Shown here piece after piece: positions 52,101 to 61,100 of a stretch of 64,000 bases of DNA. Position 1 is the stretch's first letter. Each line of letters opens with the position of its first letter. Source of the DNA: Oegoconia quadripuncta. Lineage: Eukaryota; Arthropoda; Insecta; Lepidoptera; Autostichidae. The DNA is taken from positions 32,916,836 through 32,980,835 of the forward strand of contig OX438748.1 of NCBI GenBank assembly GCA_949316235.1, in the 5' to 3' direction. A program made the translations under genes and the position numbers. The notes beneath the pieces are model-generated. The model was not told where the DNA came from. It saw only the letters and a program-made list of their open reading frames with translations, and did no database searches.

Positions 52101-55100
52101 AATGATCACTTATATACACTCACAAAATTTTGGTAACACTAAAAAGAACACCGCACGCAACGTTTCACTAAATACAACTATAGAATTAACATCATGTTAA
52201 CAAGAAAACAATAGGCATTATGACAACAGTTAATTTTAACTATAAACATGCCCATTTAAAGGTATTTCTGACAATTTCTGCTAAAAATACGGTACGCGGT
52301 AACGCAATGGTATCTTTGAACTACACAAACTCATGTTGGTAATATGACATTACTAAATGTAAGATAGCACAGACACTGTCGAAGGAAACGTATAGTAGTA
52401 TTATAATAAAAGAGAAAATCAATCTTCAACTCTATTGATATATCCATAAAAGACCATTATCAAATACCATCAAAGTTATACATACGACGTTTCGACTTCG
52501 ACATCAAAGATAAACACTGAAAAATGTAGTTTAAAGTTCAGTTTAGAAGCTATGATTATGGATATAAGGTGTATTATTAAATGGTGTTCGATTCGTAGGA
52601 AAACCGTACGGAAATCAGAGGTGTACACAAGCCTGCGAGTGCGATAGAGACAGAAGGTCGACAAGGTCACTGTTAACACTAACAAACATAATTATACATA
52701 AGCATAAGATTTTTTTTTATATACGAGTAGATACAAAACAGGTATTTGCTGGTATGTAAAAATAGTATAATTTTATTATAAATTGTGATTAATATTACAT
52801 TGGAAAGCATTACTGGCGTTATGATGCGCGTACGCATAGCGTCGCAGTTGTAATTCCGTAGTAATTATAGCTGCCTTTGTTTTGAAACGGTGAGAGAAGA
52901 GAGCAAACAGTTCACCTGATGCACCTCTGACCTCCAATTATATATGCCTTGTCATCATAACGACTCAGAATACACATCTACACCAGTGACTAAGTTCAAG
53001 TTCTTCTTATCGATCGATATTTTTGCCTTTGAGGCAAAAAACATCGACGATACATCGTACATGATGAAGTGGTATTGAGCTATTTTGACAATGTCAAAAA
53101 ACTGTGCTAAATTAGTGACAAGTCGTGCTCAAAGGAAATGTGCTACTGCAATTTAATATTCAATATTTTAAGTAAGCATTCTGGCGTCACGTGTTGCTGG
53201 TATCCTTGCTCTCATACGCAAAGACTGCTTGGCTTATGACTATACTTAATTTATATCCCAAAAACCTGTACATAAATAGTGCCATTGAAATTCATTTACA
53301 ACGATCCTAATCTGTATTTCTTTTTTAACTATTTGTAAATACTAACCTTCTTTTATAACTGTTTTATGGTTGTTTAAGTTTTTTTATCAACGGGTTAGCA
53401 CTTGACCTCAATCACACCTGATGTTAAGTGAAGATGAGGCCGAAGGTGGTGGCGTACTGACCCGGAAACCCCATCTTATTTTAGGGACTGGCTATCTTTA
53501 CTCTGATAACCGGAACACAACAATGCTATTAACATTGCTGTTTGGCGGCAGATTTAGATAAGATGGTGGTAGCTAGCCAGGTGGACATTTAATATGCCCT
53601 ACCACCAACCAAACGGAGTACTAAATATGTACCCCGCTGGGGATCGAACTCGTGACCTCCGAAACGTAAACCCAATGTTGTTTACATTGAGCCACGGAGG
53701 TGGTTATTTTGTACCTAATTGTAGTAAAAGACAATATTTTACCACGTCGACAGCTAACGCACTCGTAATTAAGACTTCGATTGTATTTACCTACATTAAA
53801 TACAACAATACAACCAATTATGATAAATTTTGCAACACTTTACCGTAAACTGAATAAGAGAGATTTCATTCTCTAAAAATATTCAAAGACCTTTATCCTA
53901 CCGCACACAGAATTCGTGGTAGGATCCACAATAATCCAGTGAAATCCGCATAAAATCTACATGTATACAAAGTTCCACTAACCTCCTCCTCTAAAGCGAC
54001 CGGGAACTGTGTAAGGGGCTTGACTGCTACGTCTTCCAGAGCCGTCTTCCTTCTGCAACAAAGGGTTATTTTACTATAAACCAAAATGTTGTTATATTAT
54101 AATTGAATCTTCACACGACCTTAACTAAATAAATAAATATTTCGGACAGTTACACCAATCATATAGTTACAAACTAAGCAAATCTTGCCGTTACGAGATA
54201 ACGGATAAACATACATAAATATTTACATAAACATCCATGACTCGAGCATAAATGTTCGTATTCATCACATAAACATTTACTCCTAGCGAGAGTCGAACCC
54301 GCAACCGTTGGTTTCGCTGACAGGGTCACTTTCCACTACACCAGTCGGTCGTCTCACATAATAATCATAAACATAAATATTAAATAAATAATTATCATAA
54401 AAACTCCAAAAAGTTTTATTTCGTAAATTATAAAAATAACATCGGAAAACGTCATTACATACAATTATCGCTCAATCGTAAGGCAGACTCGCCAGAGAAG
54501 AAATAGCAAGAAACGCAGAGGTTGCTCTTTTTGGTAAATATTTTTACAATTTAAGATTCGACAAAGAAAAAAAAAAAGAAAATACTAGACTGGATATGGC
54601 CGAGCGGTTCATGTCCATGCATTCTTATCATGTAGTCAGAAATTTTATAATAGCCTTTAGCACATACCTAGTTTTTTTTTATGCACAACGGGTTGATACT
54701 TGGCCTCAATCACACCTGATGTTAAGTGAAGATGAGGTCGAAGGTGGAAGCGTACTGACCCGGAAACCCCAACACATTTGGGGGACTGGCTATCTTATCT
54801 CTGACAACCGAAACACAACAATGCTATTAACATTGCTGCTTGGCGCCAGATTTAGATAAGATGGTGGTAGCTAGCCAGGCGGACATTTAAAATGCTCTAC
54901 CACCGTTTTCGTTTATAGTGGTTTTAATATTATTTAAAGGTAAATTTTGAATGTATACATTGTCCCTTGAATGACTAAGTGACTTTGTGAAAGCGACTGA
55001 CATGCACAGAAAGTTTATTTTATTCTTTTATTTAAATATGTATTCGGTTGGTGGTAGGGCATTTAATTTAAATGCCCTACCACCAATCAAACCGAGTACT

Positions 55101-58100
55101 TAAACATGTACCCCGCTGGGGATCGAACCTGCGACCTCCAAATCGTAAACCCAATGTTGTTTACATTGAGCCACGGAGGCGGAACTCTACAGTAACTTAA
55201 GATAAATGAATAAATATTTCGAACACTCACACTGATCGTCTAGTCCCAAACTAAACAAAGTTTGTACTATGGCTACTTGATGACGGACAAACATACATAA
55301 ATATTTGTATAAACATCCATGACCATCCATCAAAAATGTCTATTGCTTGCAAGACTTGTATGTATTGATGGCTTGCATGAGTATTACCATCTGTCACGTG
55401 TCTTTAGTACACATCTGAATATTACAAAGTGTTAACATAATGTATTGAAGGCCCATGATATTTGGACTCCTAAGCGCTCGTGTTTGGGATGTTTTTAACC
55501 TCCAATTTGGGATGGTTCTCGTGATACTACTATATATGTAAGCTGGGCTTCCCTTCTATTTGAATGATCAACTTTTGTTTAGGGTAAATGGGTACACTTT
55601 TTTCTCGCAAAGTTATTTTTTTTCTTGTTTTTGAATTTAATAATTCTTATGTAATCTATCTAATGCATGCGATGTTTACATATAACTGTTTGTACATTTA
55701 GCTAATAACTAATATACATAAGGCTTCATTACTCTAAGCGATGTAACAAGAGTTTGTAAACCTATTTAATAAAATAAAAAAATAAAATAAAATGACTCTG
55801 GAATCAATGTTCGTATTCATCACACATTTACCCCTCCCGGGATTCGAACCCGTAACCCTTGGTTTCGCTGACAGGGTCACTATCCACTACACCAATCGGT
55901 CGTCGTACTTCGCCATAGAAGCTGGAACAGGGATAATCGACACCGCGTCTATTGAAGGTAGGTGCCTTAATATACGTGACCCTGTTGCTTTCTTGGACCC
56001 CTGACTAATTAACCGCTTCCTCTCTCGGCAAATGTTGAGTTTAGTCAATGAAATAAAAATGTCAATATATGTTTAAGCCGCCCCATTGACTTGACTTAAC
56101 GACTTCCTTCCGACTACTTAACATACCTTCCGAAGCACGGAAAACCATCATCTCAGCCCGTAAACATCCCATTGCAGGGATATAGGCCTTCCCTCGTATA
56201 ATGAGGGAGTATGGAATATGGTCCACCAGCCCCATTGCGGGTTGGGGACTTCACATGCCTTAGAATTTTTATTTGCAGGATTCCTCACGATGTTTTCCTT
56301 CACCGTTTAAGAGCAGTCGGATAAATGCACATAAGTAATTAAATTAAATTTAAAAACTCATTGGCACATGGCCTGACTGGGAATCGAACCCGGACCTCCC
56401 AAATTGGGAGAATGCGTTTTATCCACTGAGCCACCGACGCCACGCTAAGCCATCGATGCCACTGCATGGGAGTACTCGTATTAAAATACCACTGCCACCC
56501 ATCCAAGGACTGACATTACCTATCGCTAATCCAAAACAAATAACGAAAGAAGCTCCGTTCACGAGTGATTCCCTTCACCATCACAATGGTACCATATTTT
56601 TGGGGGCACTGAAAACCAGCGCTGTGATTCGTCGCAGCATGAGCTGAGTGCTAACCCATTTGTGCACGCCGCAACACGTGACAGCATTGTCGGGATCTTC
56701 TTCATAATTGTATTTCTATTTTAGCTATAATTTACTACTTCTTTGTTTTTGCATCGTGTTGTGGCGTTCATAATAAACTATTCTTATTCTTATAAATTTG
56801 CGAATTCCTGATAATGCTTTCTAAAAACAGAGAAAGGAAACTTGTCGAAGTCGATTGTATTTCCAATTTTTGATGTCGTTATATTTGATAGACCTACAAA
56901 TCCATGATTAACTCAAATTCATGCCTTAAAATATGACAAGTCATCATTGTACAATGGTAGAATTTCCACGGAGGGATTGAAGACCTATTCACTTCAATTG
57001 AATGGAGTCGAGGGTAACAGAATACGGGACTCCGACCCGCTGGTTACTAATAAGAATCGTTTGTGGAAACACCAGGAGTTAGTGGTGACTGGATGAAGTC
57101 TTTGTCATGTCATTTTGTGGTGTTATGTAGGGCATGAAATTTTACAATTTGACAAGAAGTTTTGACTGTAACAAATATAACAAAATAAATAGTGAACCAA
57201 CTTTCCGTCCGCGGGTTCACCTCTGTGTCAGATTACTTTATCACGAACTTTTGCAGGATATATTCTTCTTCAGTTCCTAGACTATCTCTCTGTCAAAATT
57301 TAATCGGTTCATGAGTTTAAATGTAGCGGCACACCTGCGGAAGGTACGGCCAGAGGCGTCTTTACCTATGGTGCAGGGTGTGCGGCGCACACGGGCGCCC
57401 TCTAATGCGACACCTCCAAAAATGCGTCCCTCGCGGCCCCCGGCACTCTCAAAGACCCTGCGCCCGTGTTATGGCCGACGCCGGGCGCGCGGTAGCAAAG
57501 CAAGGCTAGGTACTCCTTTTCCTACTCTATTTAAATTTAGACAATAACTTTTGTTTCAACGTGAAATCAGCATTAAAATAGATAATTAAAGATTAAATTG
57601 GCGTAATGTCGCATCGCTACCAAAGGCGCAAATATTGAACATGAAATCAAAATTGAAGTTAGTGACATTGTTAAAGATTTCACTAATGCCAAAGCATGAA
57701 AACTTTTTTGTAAATACATTTGTGTGTACGAGCGTCCTGTTATGTAACTATAATAGTTTTAAAATTAAATATTTTTGAAAGAAAGAACTACAAAGTTGTG
57801 ATTTGTTTATTCTTATAACCCCTTCCTTCCTAAAAAAAACTTTTTGCTTCCCGACATCATTTAAAATTGCACCATTTGCATCCGAATTTCCGTTTGAAAA
57901 TATAACTGTTAGTATTCCATTTTGACCCCGCTCCTACTAGACTAGACGGGGGCGCCATGCGCCAGAGTACTGGTTGCACACGGGCGCCACAAGGGCTAGA
58001 GACGCCTCTGGGTACGGCGCCGAGGATTCGGCTAAATACGCTCGCAGTGTTTCGCAAGTAACCTATGACACATCAGCCGAAATTACGCGACGTTCAGCGT

Positions 58101-61100
58101 AGCGCCGAACCTTTTGTCTAGAAGTATTTTGCGTAGCAAGCAACACATCACGCGACGCGTTACGCGACCGAATGTTCGGCCTGCGGCAACGTCGCGTTCC
58201 TGTTCAGCAATAACTAACCACCCTCTTTCAGTACAAGTGTCTTTCGTCTCTTTTAGTGACCACCAACGACACAAAAGACGACGACGCCATGTATTGTCCG
58301 TTGCGTTTGGTGTGTAATGCCAACCGAATACTACGACCGATAATTCAGTCGCCGAAGTATCGGCGCAGTACCTTTTGCAGGTGTGTCCCTACAAGCGTAA
58401 AAGCTGGACAGACAAACTCCTATACAATATTGGTATGGGCGAATATATCGACTGTCGTGGCTAGAGAAATGGGTGATCCTCACAGGCTGACAAGGTAGAT
58501 TAACAGTTTATGGCAGTTTAATTAATTTTGGACATCCCCTGCGTCGGATCATGACCATAATGGTTTCAAAGCTAAATACCTACCTCATTCTGCTTTCTCG
58601 ATGCTTCAATCTCTGTTTTTCCGATATTTTTTTTCAAATTGAAGTTAAGTTATCGATAATAATTTAGTTTTTAGCCCATTAGCAACGGATGGTTTATTAA
58701 CTATCTATGCGACAGCGTATATACTTATAATTTTCATAATATTTCCAGTAACTTTACATCCATGTAAAGGGAAATCAGCCTACGACGACCCTTTGTCCAT
58801 TTAATACGCTCTTTTATGCCTGTATTACGTCACCAATTTACACAGGGCATAGCCACAGAATATTAGACTGACAGTAACTAAACTAGAAACATTTATACAC
58901 ATTCAAACAACCACGTAGGACCCAGCGACATCCTTGCACTTCGCTTAGATGTAAGTATTAGATGGTATTAACGATTTGTTTATATGAATTTGTGGAAGTT
59001 TGACATGATGACATTGTGACATTTTCAGCATTTTAATACGAGTATTTCAGTGTTTCGGAGAGTTAAATAGTCGATCCCAATTGTTTTCAATTGAAGGTAG
59101 TCGTTAAGCCAAGAGACACAAGGGCGCCTTAAAAACACTGACTGTCAGGTAGCCACTATTCTGACACAAACGCACTAATCGGCACTGGACTGGTGTATTA
59201 TCTCCCTCTATACTCTCTCCCAGTAAGAAGAGGCTTTGCCCCAACAATGGGGCGTATACGCCTATTGATGAAGAAGACATTTCTAGAATTTAGTATTTGA
59301 GATTATAATTTTGGGAATTTAGCATTCTGAGATTGTTATTTTAAGAATGTGAGATTCTAGAACTGTGACATTATTGGTGTTTGACAGTCGGGGATAGTGA
59401 CCTACTACTAACTGCATGACGCTAGAGGTGTATGAGAGGCCTTTAATATGAGATTCCGCGTGAGCATACTTCTATCTTCGACCTCATCTTCACTTAACTA
59501 GTCTAGAGTAAACCCTTTATGTATAGAAACTTTGGCATGTTCCATTTGTTCTTAACGAAATATATTAATTTGTTTTTTGCTTGTTCTTCTTCAGAGAATA
59601 TTGTTCTTTGAACAAGCGACAGCTCAATACATGTAAAATATGACTATATTAAGTGTTACAAAATTTAGAATTATTTGACCACGATTTTGATTTAGATCAA
59701 TGGTCATGATAATATAAGGAAATTTTAATCGGCAAGTAAACGGTTTCAATACTTAATTATATAGTATGGCTGCTTTATAGATGTTCTTACTCATTTTTTT
59801 AATAGGGCATCGGTGGAAAGAGCATGAATACTGCAGAAGTATGTCGTGCAGTTTGACATTAATGTAAAAGTCGCACAAAAACTGGAGGTTTGTGTAATAC
59901 AGTCGACAGCACGACAATCGTAACATTACCAGTGCCTACCCTGTGACAAAACGCTGTGCACGCCACTGCCTGACTGCAATCCGAATTTCGTAGTACAAAC
60001 CATTACAGTTGTGTTACTGCCAACTCTAATATACTAGAGCGTATCTATCTCCGTACTCTTCGTAGACAAATAGTGAAAGGTTAAAGGATTTATGACGGCT
60101 GCCGGATGGAGCCTGAGCTTCGATCTGTAACACCCTTTGTCACTAAAGTGGGTGAAGGTTTAGTGATACATTAAATATCTACTGAATTTTTAATAAACAA
60201 TAATTATATTACTGCGGTAAAAGAGACATTGGTGTCGATTCGGATGTACATCAACTAAACTAAAACCGCCTCCGTGGCTCAATTCAAACAACATTCGGTT
60301 TACGATTCGGAGGTCGCGGGTTCGATACCCAGCGGGGTACATGTTTAAGTACTCGGTTTGGTTGGTGGTAGGGCATTTTAAATGTCCGCCTGGCTAGCTA
60401 CCACCATCTTATCTAAATGTGCCGCCAAGCAGCAATGTTAATAGCATAGAGGGTGTATAGGCCATAATTGAAAGTAATCCATGGGATTGAAAGTAATCTA
60501 TAGGATTAAACGGCTCCTCTACACGATAAATAAAATTGTTGTAACCTTTCTTGATTGCAAATGATTGATTGAAAAGAGACAAACCCTCTGAGTTTCTCGC
60601 TAGCTCTTCTCAGTAGTGGTCGCGTTCCGAGCTAGTGGTAGTTTAAAAAACAAATGACGTTCATAAGTGCATATTGTATTGCCTACATGAATAAATGATT
60701 TTCATTTCATTTCATTCATTTAATCCACCACGCTGGCCCAATGCGGGTTAAGGACTTCACATGCCTTAGATTTTTTATTTCTCAGGCGTGCAGGTTTACT
60801 GACGATGTTTTCCTTCATCGACTTTTATAATTTAAAGAAATATAACTACTTAACAATCTTAGTGTTGGAATATTGTTAAAATATGTAAAGCACATACTAA
60901 AAAAAACAACAATTGTCTGGTTGTTCGTACCACTTTTGTAGCTGGGAGTCATAGAGCCTACCAGTTAAATTGAATGCTTATCATAATCTTTATAAATAGA
61001 ATTTACCTTAATAGGATGATCTTGAAGAGGTTTCCTGACGATGTTTTCCTTCATCGACTTTTATAATTTAAAGAAATATAACTACTTAACAATCTTAGTG

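Noticed and set aside
3876..55904. Many tRNA-like heads with B boxes (GGTTCGAATCC)
   Set aside because: They are followed by shared non-tRNA bodies and AT-rich tails and do not fold into complete cloverleaves, so they are SINEs, not tRNA genes.
58114..58498. Frames of 60-80 codons in a CpG-rich patch
   Set aside because: No domain, no splice context and overlapping frames on both strands; composition explains them.
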